The position numbers and the translations under genes are program-made. From Roseibium sediminis (GTDB taxonomy: Bacteria > Pseudomonadota > Alphaproteobacteria > Rhizobiales > Stappiaceae): 64,000 bases of DNA. The notes beneath the pieces were generated by a model. That model was not told the origin of the DNA and made no database searches. It was given only the letters and a program-made list of their open reading frames with translations. Each line of letters starts with the position of its first letter. The first letter of the stretch is position 1. Of this stretch, positions 43,383-51,842 are shown piece after piece. The stretch covers positions 124,001 through 188,000 of the forward strand of contig NZ_VXDB01000005.1 in assembly GCF_008711325.1 (NCBI RefSeq), written 5' to 3'.

Positions 43383-43877
43383 ATGAAAAGACCCTTGTTT
43401 CTTTTGCCGCTGATCAAAGTGGCGTTTGTTTTTTCACTCATCACCCCAACAATATCCAATTCTGCAGGCAATGAAGTAATGACCAGCGACGAGCAGACCA
43501 TACTGAGCACGGTCCTTTCCATGACCCAGGCATTTCACTCAGGCAATATTGACGATGTCATGGACACATATGAGACCTCGCAAAGCATCGCATTTGAACC
43601 GGGGCAAGCGGTTTCGGATGCGAAGCTCGCTCGGCAGATGTTTCAGGACTTCAGCTCGATGCAGCCCCAGTTCACCTATTCGGGCCATGAGGTGATTGTT
43701 GAGGGGGATCTTGCTATTCACATTGCACCGTGGACCATGAGCGGAAGGGATCCGGACAACAACGAGATCGAGATGAGCGGTCTGTCTGTGGCAGTCTTGC
43801 GCCGTCAGCAGGACGGGAGTTGGAAAATAGTAATCGACAATCCCTATGGATCGCATCTTCTTCCTGGCAGGAATTAG
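43383..43877 (+). CDS. Secreted NTF2/SnoaL-like protein
   Basis: A 164-residue protein with AAGGAGGAACACC directly before the start, one of the strongest ribosome sites here. A signal peptide (LFLLPLIKVAFVFSLITPTIS) suggests periplasmic export. The mature part resembles the DUF4440/SnoaL cone fold: a long first helix STVLSMTQAFHSGNIDDVMDTYE, then strands DLAIHIAPWTMSGRD and GSWKIVIDNP. These folds bind small ligands or serve as isomerases; no catalytic residues can be assigned. Similar proteins are often annotated as ketosteroid-isomerase-like. Confidence 0.75.
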   Translation: MKRPLFLLPLIKVAFVFSLITPTISNSAGNEVMTSDEQTILSTVLSMTQAFHSGNIDDVMDTYETSQSIAFEPGQAVSDAKLARQMFQDFSSMQPQFTYSGHEVIVEGDLAIHIAPWTMSGRDPDNNEIEMSGLSVAVLRRQQDGSWKIVIDNPYGSHLLPGRN

Positions 43878-43935
43878 TAGAAACAGGGGCAATGTTGGAT
43901 TCCGGCCTAAGGGGCAGTCGGATCGTGCATTGCCC

Positions 43936-45153
43936 TTATTCAGTTGGCGCAGTCAAGATCTTCAAGCGCAGCATAGCGACTACGCCGAGGGCGGGGCCGA
44001 TGGCCATGAGGGCAAATGTCATTGGCCAGCTGATGGCTTCGGCCGCCAGCGGGGTCAGTTGAACCGTTGCAAATGTCAGGGCAAAGCCGAGGGCCGTCTG
44101 AAATGTCATCAGGCTGCCCGCCTTGTCCGGCGCGGAATGGTCGGCCACCAGTGCCGAGAACTGCGCCGAATCCGGCAAGATTGCCGCGCCCCAGATGATG
44201 GCGCAGGTGAGTGTCAGCCAAGCGGGACCGCCAAAGGCGAGCGCTGTCGCCAGCGCTGCCGTCCCACTGACAACCATTGCAAGGATCGCGATTGTTTCCT
44301 TGCCTATGCGGTCGGCAAATACACCGCCAACAATACAGGCGACGCCGCCGGCTGCTATGGCAAGAAAAGCGCCCAGACGTCCAAGCGTGGCCGCGTCTCC
44401 CGCAGGCATCGAAAGGGCAAAGGACGCGGTTAGCGCTACGCCGATCCATGCCCACATGGCATAGAGCTCCCACATGTGTCCAAGATATCCGGCATAGGCA
44501 AGCCGCACCTTTCGATTGGTCCAGGCTTCGGTAATCGTGCGCGGGTCAAAGCGTCCTGCGCGCGCGTGATAGGGGCCAAGCGTGGTGAACAGGCAGGTGA
44601 GCCCGCCAAGGCCTGCGGCAATAGAGGCAACACCGACGCTCCATCGCCACTCGGCACCGCCCAGCAGCGCAAAGAGATGCGGAGCTGCCGAGCCGAAAGT
44701 CAGGGCCCCCACAAGCGCGCCAACCAGGAACCCTCGATCCTTTTTGCCCCAACCAACGGCAATCTTCATGCCGACAGGATAGACGCCAGCCAGCATTGCA
44801 CCTGTCAGAAAACGGGCAAAAATGGAAAGCGCATTGCCGGGTGTCAGAACCAGAAGGGAGAGGTTGGCTGCGGCTGCAATCAGCGCACAAATGGCAAAGA
44901 GGCGCCGGGGGTCAAATCGATCCGGCAGTCCAAGAAAAGCGGACAGCAGTGCGCCCACGACGAAGCCCGCTTGAACTGCACTGGAGAGCGCAGCTTGCCG
45001 GGCCTCCGATATCGGGAACTCGGCGATCATTTCCGGAAGGATTGCCGCTGACATGAACCACAGGCTCATCGCCGCAATCTCGGCGACCATGAGTATGGAC
45101 AGCGAGGAAAGCTTGCCGGGTAACCGGGCAGGAGCGTTTCTGTCAGCTTGCAA
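43936..45153 (-). CDS. Major facilitator superfamily transporter
   Basis: A 405-residue transporter with twelve predicted helices. MFS features: SSAVQAGFVVGALLSAFLGLPDRFDPRR with the loop 2-3 signature in helix 2/3 (G...D...R), a large central loop near residue 185-215 (FTTLGPYHARAGRFD), then GVFADRIGKETI in the matching loop of the second half. Its start overlaps the YjbR-type gene by 11 bp, so the two are cotranscribed. Substrate unknown; the layout is like CynX/NimT-type or drug exporters. Confidence 0.88.
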   Translation of the reverse strand: MQADRNAPARLPGKLSSLSILMVAEIAAMSLWFMSAAILPEMIAEFPISEARQAALSSAVQAGFVVGALLSAFLGLPDRFDPRRLFAICALIAAAANLSLLVLTPGNALSIFARFLTGAMLAGVYPVGMKIAVGWGKKDRGFLVGALVGALTFGSAAPHLFALLGGAEWRWSVGVASIAAGLGGLTCLFTTLGPYHARAGRFDPRTITEAWTNRKVRLAYAGYLGHMWELYAMWAWIGVALTASFALSMPAGDAATLGRLGAFLAIAAGGVACIVGGVFADRIGKETIAILAMVVSGTAALATALAFGGPAWLTLTCAIIWGAAILPDSAQFSALVADHSAPDKAGSLMTFQTALGFALTFATVQLTPLAAEAISWPMTFALMAIGPALGVVAMLRLKILTAPTE

Positions 45154-45502
45154 GGCCCAGATCCGCCCGTTGCTTTCGGGTCAGTTTGCCCGAAATGATC
45201 CTGTGTGCCGCTGTCAGATAATCCTTGAGTTCTTCCTTGCTCAACGCATCGGTTCGGGTCATCTGGATCCACTTTGCCCGCGCCAGATAGGGAGCAGGTC
45301 TGAACCCGTCCTGTTCCGACAAGAGGGAGTAGGAAAGGTCCGAGCACTTGAAGGCGATCTTTTCCTCATTGTCCTCTCCCCAGATAGAGCAGATGGCAAA
45401 AATCTTTCCGCCGACTTTCCAGACAGAGGAGTTGCCCCACTGAATGACATGGCTGGTGGCGGGGAGCGTTGCGCAAAAGGTGTCGAAGTCGGAACGGGTC
45501 AC
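45143..45502 (-). CDS. MmcQ/YjbR-family protein
   Basis: A 119-residue protein of the MmcQ/YjbR family, a CyaY-like fold sometimes described as DNA-binding. GTG at 45502 was chosen because it gives the family-length protein beginning TRSDFDTFCATLP and forms a four-base GTGA overlap with the small gene upstream. An ATG at 45574 with AAGGG before it would add 24 residues unlike the family. Signatures are VWKVGGKIFAI, IAFKCSD and the C-terminal YLTAAHRIISGKLTRKQR. Its end overlaps the MFS gene. Confidence 0.82.
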   Translation of the reverse strand: MTRSDFDTFCATLPATSHVIQWGNSSVWKVGGKIFAICSIWGEDNEEKIAFKCSDLSYSLLSEQDGFRPAPYLARAKWIQMTRTDALSKEELKDYLTAAHRIISGKLTRKQRADLGLAS

Positions 45503-45780
45503 GGAGCTGTCTTTGAGAATCGAAGAACGGCAACCATGCATCTGGTCGCCGTCTCTCGCAAGCGTTTCACCCATGACAATCCCTTGAGCAGAGCGTGTCG
45601 ACAGGTTCGGTCTCTGCGGGCCTGAAGGGCTATCTGCCGAAAATGATCTCGCTCGCTAAGCCGAGGTGAGCCCCACAGGACTTCATCATGCGGATAGATA
45701 ACGCGCCGTGGGTCATTGTAGGCCAATGGGGCGGTGGCCCCTTCGGTCTTTAGGGCCGAGGGGAAAAGCGGAGTTGTCAT
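45499..45780 (-). CDS. Hypothetical 93-residue basic protein
   Basis: An unrecognised small protein starting MTTPLFPSALKTEG. The middle reads DPRRVIYPHDEVLWGSPRLSERDHFRQIALQARRDR and the C-terminus is strongly basic and helical. Its stop codon overlaps the GTG start of the YjbR gene by four bases, and that overlap is the main reason for accepting it; it would be the first gene of a three-gene operon. Ribosome site weak. It could still be a chance frame. Confidence 0.4.
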   Translation of the reverse strand: MTTPLFPSALKTEGATAPLAYNDPRRVIYPHDEVLWGSPRLSERDHFRQIALQARRDRTCRHALLKGLSWVKRLRETATRCMVAVLRFSKTAP

Positions 45781-45895
45781 GTTGTTTGTGCCTGTGCATC
45801 CTGTCAATAATGGAAAAAGAAGAGGAAAGCGGTGTAAAAATTCTCAGAAAAACGCGGAACTAACTAGAATTTAAAAGGAAAGTTGATTTTCAAAA

Positions 45896-46750
45896 ATGAA
45901 AAGCGTGATGGACTGGCAGGACTTGCGGCTGTTTCTCGCAGTCGCGCGCCACGAAGGGCTGACCGGGGCTGCAAAGGAAACCGGAGCCAGTCCGGCGACC
46001 CTCGGCCGACGAATGACGTCTCTGGAGACCGCGCTGAACACGCGGTTGTTTCACCGTGGCGCCAGCGGCTATGCGCTCACACAGGAAGGCGGGGAACTTT
46101 TGGCGGCTGCGCAGGAAATGGAGACATCTGCCGCAGCCATTGAGGCATGGAAGTCTGACCGGACAGTCAGTCGAAGCATCCGAATATCAGGCGGGTATTG
46201 GACAATCAGGCTCATGACCGACAATCTGGAGACCTATTGGGCACCGTCTTGTCCGTGGCGACTGGAATTTCTGGCTGATCTGAAAAAGCGGGACATTGCC
46301 AGACGGCAGGTGGATATCGGCGTGCGCAATGCCCGGCCCGAAGAGCCCTGGCTTGCCGGACAGAAGGTGGGCACAGTCCGGTTTGCCATTTACCAGAAAA
46401 CTGGCTTGGGTGCGGATATAGAGAGACGGTGGATTGGTCTTGTCGAGGACGCCGCCAATTCTCCGAGCGGCAGATGGCTGCAGCGTCATGTCCGTGGCGA
46501 CGTTTTGATCACCACCAACGAAGCCTCCCACGCACTCTCTCTTGCGCGGCAGGGCGCGGGGCGGGTGTTGCTGCCGACATTTGTCGGCGGGGCTTTTGCC
46601 GATCTTGAAAGAGTGGGTGAAGAGGTCAGCGAGCTGGAGACGGAGCGTTGGCTGGTGATGCATCATGAAGAACGTCATAGACCGGAAACCCGGCAGGCCC
46701 TGACGGCGATCAGGAGCTTCCTTTCAAGTGATCCTCAGATCAGGCCTTGA
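45896..46750 (+). CDS. LysR-family transcriptional regulator
   Basis: A 284-residue LysR-type regulator. The N-terminal winged helix reads WQDLRLFLAVARHEGLTGAAKETGASPATLGRRMTSLE cut in family blocks, residues 7-44, with the recognition helix SPATLGRRMTSLE. The effector domain from about 90 on is recognisable but short and divergent. It is transcribed divergently from the small ORF/YjbR/MFS operon with 115 bp between, the typical position for a LysR regulator controlling its divergent neighbour. The effector is unknown. Confidence 0.88.
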   Translation: MKSVMDWQDLRLFLAVARHEGLTGAAKETGASPATLGRRMTSLETALNTRLFHRGASGYALTQEGGELLAAAQEMETSAAAIEAWKSDRTVSRSIRISGGYWTIRLMTDNLETYWAPSCPWRLEFLADLKKRDIARRQVDIGVRNARPEEPWLAGQKVGTVRFAIYQKTGLGADIERRWIGLVEDAANSPSGRWLQRHVRGDVLITTNEASHALSLARQGAGRVLLPTFVGGAFADLERVGEEVSELETERWLVMHHEERHRPETRQALTAIRSFLSSDPQIRP

Positions 46751-46814
46751 GGGAGTTTTCTGCTGTGCGCCCACGCTCCCTTTCACGTCACTTGCGGAGT
46801 TTGCAAACGGCTGA

Positions 46815-46844
46815 CTTGAAACGTGTTTGGCAAGTCGCCATATT
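46815..46844 (+). promoter_or_regulatory. Candidate RpoH (sigma32) promoter of the Hsp20 gene
   Basis: CTTGAAA at 46815-46821, a 16-base spacer and CCATATT at 46838-46844. The -35 is an exact match to the heat-shock consensus and the -10 is close to CCCATNT. It lies 84 bp before the Hsp20 start. Confidence 0.6.
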
Positions 46845-46928
46845 CTCAAGTGAACTGGGGCCATGGGCCCCATGTCCGGATGCCTCTTTCGGGTCCGGGC
46901 GCAAGGTCGCTTTGATAGGACTTTGAGG

Positions 46929-47357
46929 ATGACGCGAATGTCAGCTTTTTCCAGCCCGTTCATGCTCGGGTTTGACGACATAGAGCGAGTTTTGGACCGG
47001 GTGTCCAAGGCCGCAAATGACGGGTATCCCCCCTACAACATCGAACGCCTGCCGCGTTCCGAAGGGCAGGGAGATATCATCCGCATCACTCTTGCTGTTG
47101 CCGGTTTCACCCGCGAGCAGCTGGATGTGTCGGTTGAGGAAAGCCAGCTCGTCATTCGGGGTCGACAGGTCGATGACAAGACCCGTCAATATCTCCACCG
47201 GGGCATCGCAGCTCGACAGTTTCAGCGCGCGTTTGTTCTGGCCGAAGGGATAGAGATTCTGGGCGCTGACCTCAAGGATGGTCTGCTTTCAATTGACCTT
47301 GCACGGCCGGAGCCGGAACGGGTGATCCGGAAGATCGAAATAACCAGCGGCGAGTGA
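46929..47357 (+). CDS. Hsp20-family small heat-shock protein
   Basis: A 142-residue small heat-shock protein, an ATP-independent holdase. ATG at 46929 (MTRMSAFSSPF) aligns in length with rhizobial relatives; 46938 is an alternative. The alpha-crystallin domain runs from DGYPPYNIERL (about 32) to IEITSGE, with IRITLAVAGFTREQLDVSVEE and LVIRGRQ and the later GADLKDGLLSIDL. The C-terminal I-x-I-like motif is weak. A sigma32-like promoter lies upstream. The next gene starts in or just after its stop codon. Confidence 0.93.
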   Translation: MTRMSAFSSPFMLGFDDIERVLDRVSKAANDGYPPYNIERLPRSEGQGDIIRITLAVAGFTREQLDVSVEESQLVIRGRQVDDKTRQYLHRGIAARQFQRAFVLAEGIEILGADLKDGLLSIDLARPEPERVIRKIEITSGE

Positions 47358-47386
47358 TCGCCGGGGCCATCGACGGAGTAGTATCC

Positions 47387-47671
47387 ATGTATGATCCGAA
47401 CTTGCCTGCGCCTGCTGCGCAGACCCTTTCGCGTGCCCTCATGTCTGATGATGACTTTATCCGGCTGGGCGCTGGACAGGTCGCCTATATTCGCCGGGTG
47501 GGACCGCACGAGCTGGGAACGCTTTTCCCGCGAGTGCCTGCCATCACCGGTCAGTCCATGCTTTTCGCGCTGTACGGCGCCGACGGAGCACCGTTGATGC
47601 TGGCCGACACACGCGATGCACTGATGGCAAATGCCATGGCCAATGATCTGGAAACGGTCGCGACTCACTGA
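47387..47671 (+). CDS. DUF1150-family protein
   Basis: A 94-residue protein typical of Rhizobiales. ATG at 47387 with CGACGGAGTAGTATCC upstream was chosen; an in-frame GTG at 47354 overlaps the Hsp20 stop (GTGA). The core LGAGQVAYIRRVG and GQSMLFALYGADGAPLMLADTRDAL is the family signature. It routinely follows an Hsp20 gene, so it probably shares heat induction. No biochemical function is known. Confidence 0.88.
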   Translation: MYDPNLPAPAAQTLSRALMSDDDFIRLGAGQVAYIRRVGPHELGTLFPRVPAITGQSMLFALYGADGAPLMLADTRDALMANAMANDLETVATH

Positions 47672-47701
47672 GCGGTGAGCACCACGTGATCACACCAAGG
47701 G

Positions 47702-47730
47702 AACCCCGGGGAACACCCGGGGTTTTTCTT
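47702..47730 (+). terminator. Terminator of the Hsp20-DUF1150 operon
   Basis: AACCCCGGG/CCCGGGGTT, a perfect 9-bp stem with a 5-base loop, followed by TTTCTTTT. It lies just before the end of the convergent opgC gene. Confidence 0.88.
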
Positions 47731-48996
47731 TTAGGCCGGTTCGGCAGTGGTCTGTTTGTCAGACCCATGATGCGCTGTCGGTTGAGACGGTGCGGACGTG
47801 GCAGACGAACCTTCCCCAAAGTGTTTGCCCTGGGGAGGTTTGCGCCATGGTTGGCTCTTGTACCAGGAAATCGTGTAGGCAACGGCAATGAGGGCCGCAA
47901 AGCCTGCAAGATTGGTCAGGACTTGTGCAAACCATTCGCCGCGGGCCCAGAACATGTCCCGAATGATGGCAAAGGCCTGCGCAAAGACGAGGCTTGCCAT
48001 GAAGACGCCGAGAGACTGTTGCCCCACCTTCTGGACGACATTGACAAAGGCTTGCCATCCCGGTGCGTCCAACAGCAGATATTTTCCATTCGGGCCAGCT
48101 GCAATCCAGGCCAGATAGGCGAGAGCCAGAAAATGGATGTAGCGGAACAGGCCGAATTCGGTCTTGATCCAGAACGGCTCCATCATCATCCGGATGTCCT
48201 GCGCCCAGGCCACATTCTGATGAATGCGGAAATAGGCAAACGGCAGGGACGCGACCAGAACTGCAACTGCGAGCAGGATGAGCGGGCGATTGACCGGCGG
48301 GGCCGGGATCCAGCCACGCATGAAGGCAAAGCCGGTGAAGAACACAAGCTGCCAGGCAAACGGGTTGAAGAACCACTTGCGGTCAGACCACGGCTCTGCC
48401 GGGAGGTCGAGATAACCGAACTGCGCGGCAATCCAAAGTGTGATCGAGAGGGCAAAGGCGAGGGGAACCGATATCCTTGCTGCGACCATGATGACCGGGA
48501 TCAGCGCCAGAATGACGAGATACATCGGCAGAATGTCGAAGTAGTTCGGCACCCAGGTCAGGCTCATCAGACCGGGCAGGCTGATTTCTGTCTTGTCGAC
48601 AAGGTGCCAGAGGTTCAGCGATACGACGTAGTCCTGCGTCAGGTCGCAGCAACGTGTCAGATAGCCGCTCTGGTGAAGGGCGATCAGACCAACCGCGATC
48701 ACGAGAAACTGGCCGATATGCGCCCAATAGACCTGCCACATCCGGTGAAGGATACGTGCGGCCCCCATGGCCGGGCCATGCGTGTCGAAGATCTTTCCGA
48801 AGGCAAGAGCAGATGCCATGCCGGAACAGAAGACGAAGATTTCGGTCGCATCGGAAAAGCCGAAGCGGGCCGGAATCCACAAGGTCCACCAGTTCCAGGG
48901 AACATGGGCGATGAAAATGATGAACATGCCCAGTCCGCGAAAAAAGTCGAGCCGAGGATCGCGGGCGCGTTTTTGTACTGTCTGTTGAATTGTCAC
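47731..48996 (-). CDS. OpgC-family membrane protein
   Basis: A 421-residue protein with about ten transmembrane helices, of the OpgC family. The N-terminus RDPRLDFFRGLGMFIIFIAHVPWN contains the acyltransferase-like R.D..RG....F..H pattern. OpgC succinylates osmoregulated periplasmic glucans in enterics; in Rhizobiales family members modify cyclic glucans or other surface sugars. Further blocks are VFCSGMASALAFGK and WVPNYFDILPMYLVIL. The C-terminus after about 395 is low-complexity cytoplasmic tail. No glucan synthase gene is nearby, so the substrate is unassigned. Confidence 0.88.
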   Translation of the reverse strand: MTIQQTVQKRARDPRLDFFRGLGMFIIFIAHVPWNWWTLWIPARFGFSDATEIFVFCSGMASALAFGKIFDTHGPAMGAARILHRMWQVYWAHIGQFLVIAVGLIALHQSGYLTRCCDLTQDYVVSLNLWHLVDKTEISLPGLMSLTWVPNYFDILPMYLVILALIPVIMVAARISVPLAFALSITLWIAAQFGYLDLPAEPWSDRKWFFNPFAWQLVFFTGFAFMRGWIPAPPVNRPLILLAVAVLVASLPFAYFRIHQNVAWAQDIRMMMEPFWIKTEFGLFRYIHFLALAYLAWIAAGPNGKYLLLDAPGWQAFVNVVQKVGQQSLGVFMASLVFAQAFAIIRDMFWARGEWFAQVLTNLAGFAALIAVAYTISWYKSQPWRKPPQGKHFGEGSSATSAPSQPTAHHGSDKQTTAEPA

Positions 48997-49043
48997 GGTC
49001 AGAAGTCTGTATTGTTGTTTGGTGCGGGTCGGGCCGATACGCT

Positions 49044-50426
49044 CTAGCCCGACGTTGCCCGAAGTCGCTGATCACCCATGATCTCTTCAGCCCGAAGCAT
49101 TTTCCCGCACAGTTCAAACCGCTGTTCGGCGTAATGGTCAAGCCCGCCACGCAGTTTCAACCGTTCTTCAAGCAAGCTCCTTGCATCGCCGGCAAGGCCT
49201 GCCCGGATACCGGCATCGATTGTCAGGCGTTCAAAGACATCCCGTTGGGCATGCGAACCACCAATCGTGTTCAGGTTTTTGCGCGCCTTGCGCAGGTTTA
49301 CGAAGGCAGAGCCATAATTGCCAAGCCGGAACTGTTCTAGACCAAGTGCCGCGGTTTCGCCGGAGGTGTTGGAGATGCGGGCAAGATCGCCTTCTCCGCT
49401 CGCAGTCCGGTGCAGCGACTTCATCAGCCGCTCTGCCCCAAGCTTGCGTCCGCCATTGAGCAGCGCCATCATGTAGTGAAGATCGGCGAAGACGTTGCAT
49501 CCGTCCTCGGCGCGCTTGTCCGACAACAAGGCCAGTTCTTCCCAGCGGTCACCGACATTCACGCCTTCAAGCTCAAGACGAACGAGCAGGGAAACGCCGT
49601 TGGAGATATCCCGGTAGTCGTCCGTCTTGTCCCGGCGAATTTCCTCGTCATAGAGTGAGAGGACGCGGGAGACATCGCCGCGATCAAGATACATCAATGC
49701 CAAGTGCCACCACACATGGTAGCCAAAGTTGTTGCAGTGGGACCAGCCATTCGGTTGGCTCTCCAGCCAGCCGATGCCTTCTTCCATCCGCCCTGTCATG
49801 TCATGCACATGGGCAACGGCATGCAGGCCCCAGGCATCGTCGGGCGCGTGTTCCAGCCCCTCGCGACCAATGGCTTCGGCCTCCCGATAGTCACCGGTTT
49901 CCTCAAGCGAAAAGGCTCGGCAGCCAAGGACATAACCATAGGACGGGTGGGTCGGGTCATATTCCGGAAGAACGGTCTCGATCGACGAACGCATGCCCGT
50001 CGCATCTCCAAGCACAAAGCGGATGGCATGTACCAGCTTGAGCAGGAATGCGTCCCTTGGGTGCTTGCGCAGGGCAGCGTCAAGGATTTCGGCAGATTCC
50101 GACGGCCACCCGTCCAGCCACGCCGAAAGGGCACGAACCACGGCCTGTTCGCGTTCGCTCGCGCCGCGAGCTTTCACCGATGCACGGGCAATGGGCAGGC
50201 AGTCGCTGGCGGTGGCAAGAAGCTCACGCCGTCCCAGAAGCAGGCAGAACAACCCGCGAGCCGCATGCCCCAACGCAAAATCGGGATCGGCCTGCAGAGC
50301 CTTTTCCAGATGGATGGGCGTGTCTTTTGCGTGGGCCAGAAATGCGGTGATCGTTGCATTCCACGCAGATACACATTCCATGTTCTGCGCGGTCAGCTCA
50401 TATCCGAACTGGTCTAGAAGACGCAT
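49044..50426 (-). CDS. TTC38-like tetratricopeptide protein
   Basis: A 460-residue, all-helical protein without signal peptide. Tandem TPR-like units are visible, for example HLEKALQADPDFALGHAARGLF at about 39-60, EGLEHAPDDAWGLHAVAHVHDMTGRMEEGIGWL and NNFGYHVWWHLALMYLDRGDV in the middle. The AVAHVHDM..R..EGI.WL and WHLALMYLDRGD segments are characteristic of the TTC38 family, which is shared by bacteria and animals. The function is not known. It is followed by opgC on the same strand with 47 bp between. Confidence 0.85.
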   Translation of the reverse strand: MRLLDQFGYELTAQNMECVSAWNATITAFLAHAKDTPIHLEKALQADPDFALGHAARGLFCLLLGRRELLATASDCLPIARASVKARGASEREQAVVRALSAWLDGWPSESAEILDAALRKHPRDAFLLKLVHAIRFVLGDATGMRSSIETVLPEYDPTHPSYGYVLGCRAFSLEETGDYREAEAIGREGLEHAPDDAWGLHAVAHVHDMTGRMEEGIGWLESQPNGWSHCNNFGYHVWWHLALMYLDRGDVSRVLSLYDEEIRRDKTDDYRDISNGVSLLVRLELEGVNVGDRWEELALLSDKRAEDGCNVFADLHYMMALLNGGRKLGAERLMKSLHRTASGEGDLARISNTSGETAALGLEQFRLGNYGSAFVNLRKARKNLNTIGGSHAQRDVFERLTIDAGIRAGLAGDARSLLEERLKLRGGLDHYAEQRFELCGKMLRAEEIMGDQRLRATSG

Positions 50427-50676
50427 GCCTGTTCATTCCTTCCAGGGTGCCTGGTCTTTACGATACGCAAGCTGGCTGATACCAGATCCCACATCGCCTA
50501 TTAAATCATCCGACGAAAGTCTTGAGGATGCACATGAACTGCAACACACAAATAAGTGTATCCCTCGTGTAGCTGATCCCATGATTATGGTCGTGTGAGG
50601 GCCTGATAATCGGTTTTGTGTCCAGCGAGAAAATTCAACCCTTGCCTGTATGGCAGGGGTGGCATAGGTGACTGCC

Positions 50677-51831
50677 ATGCAAATCCTTCGTCTACACTCT
50701 TCGCAAAAAGCTGTCCTAGCGGCAGCATTGGCCGGCCTGATTGCGGTTGCCTATGCGGCTTATCCGCACGGTGGCATGCAGAAGATATACGCGGTCCTGA
50801 TTGGCGGATTGGCGGGCCTTGCCCTCTATCACGCAAGTTTCGGCTTCACGGCGGCCTGGCGCCATATTGTGACGGAAAAAAAGGGGACGGGGCTGCGGGC
50901 CCAATTTGTGCTGATCCTGCTGACCAGCGCTGTCTCCTTTCCCCTGATTGCCTGGGGGAAAGATTTCGGTGTCCCAACCGGCGGGTTTGTCTTTCCCTTC
51001 GGCGTCGCGGCCGCCATTGGAGCGTTCATCTTCGGCATTGGCATGCAGCTCGGTGGGGGGTGTGCGTCCGGAACGCTGTTTACAGCGGGCGGTGGCTCCA
51101 CGCGCATGATGATCACGCTTGCGACATTCATCCTCGGATCGGTTCTTGCGACGGCGCATCTGCCTGAGTGGAACCAGCTCCCCAGTCTGGCACCTGTTTC
51201 CCTGATCAAGGAATTCGGGCCGATCGGAGCATTTGTCCTCACCGCTGCCATTCTCGGTCTGTTCGCTGCCTGGAGCATTCGTGTCGAAAAGTCCGCCCAT
51301 GGCGGGCTGTTGCCAGCGCGCAAGACGGAAAGCTTCCTGAGTGGACCCTGGTCCCCGATGCTTGGGGCGGTCATGATCGCGGTTGTCTGCATTTTGACAT
51401 TCGTTGCCATCGGACGTCCGTGGGGCATCACCTCCGGTTTTGCGCTTTGGGGCGCGAAGGCCCTCCAGGTCGTGGGGATCCCCGTGGAGACCTGGACCTA
51501 TTGGGCCTGGCAGAAAACAGCTCTGGAAAGCACGGTTTTCCGCGACACGACATCAGTCATGAATTTCGGCATCATCTTTGGCGCAATGGCCGCTGCGGCG
51601 CTGGCGGGAAAATTTGCGCCGGTCTGGCATCTGTCATGGCGTGACCTTGCAACGGCGATCATCGGTGGTCTCCTGATGGGCTATGGCGCGCGCCTTGCCT
51701 ATGGGTGCAACATCGGCGCCTATCTCGGAGGTCTGACGTCAGGTTCTCTGCATGGTTGGCTCTGGCTTGTATTTGCCTTTGCCGGAAGCCTCATTGGGAC
51801 ACGCCTGCGCCTGAAACTGGGGATGGGGTAG
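50677..51831 (+). CDS. YeeE/YedE-family transporter, likely thiosulfate uptake (TsuA-like)
   Basis: A 384-residue inner-membrane protein with about ten helices. ATG at 50677 was chosen with AGGTGA upstream; an in-frame GTG lies at 50668. Two inverted halves each show the conserved Gly-Cys motif: GGGCASGTLFTAGGG at about residue 124 and YGCNIGAYLGG at about 340. In TsuA these cysteines pass thiosulfate through the membrane. Domain spacing fits the long, fused form. No sulfur-metabolism gene is adjacent; the substrate is inferred from the family. Confidence 0.88.
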   Translation: MQILRLHSSQKAVLAAALAGLIAVAYAAYPHGGMQKIYAVLIGGLAGLALYHASFGFTAAWRHIVTEKKGTGLRAQFVLILLTSAVSFPLIAWGKDFGVPTGGFVFPFGVAAAIGAFIFGIGMQLGGGCASGTLFTAGGGSTRMMITLATFILGSVLATAHLPEWNQLPSLAPVSLIKEFGPIGAFVLTAAILGLFAAWSIRVEKSAHGGLLPARKTESFLSGPWSPMLGAVMIAVVCILTFVAIGRPWGITSGFALWGAKALQVVGIPVETWTYWAWQKTALESTVFRDTTSVMNFGIIFGAMAAAALAGKFAPVWHLSWRDLATAIIGGLLMGYGARLAYGCNIGAYLGGLTSGSLHGWLWLVFAFAGSLIGTRLRLKLGMG

Positions 51832-51842
51832 CTCGGACTATC

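Noticed and set aside
45503-45574. N-terminal extension of the YjbR protein from ATG at 45574
   Set aside because: It has a fair ribosome site, but the 24 added residues are unlike the family and overlap the candidate small gene that couples by GTGA to the shorter start.
47888-48118. Small plus-strand frames inside opgC
   Set aside because: They lie wholly within a clear membrane-protein gene on the other strand and have no supporting signals.
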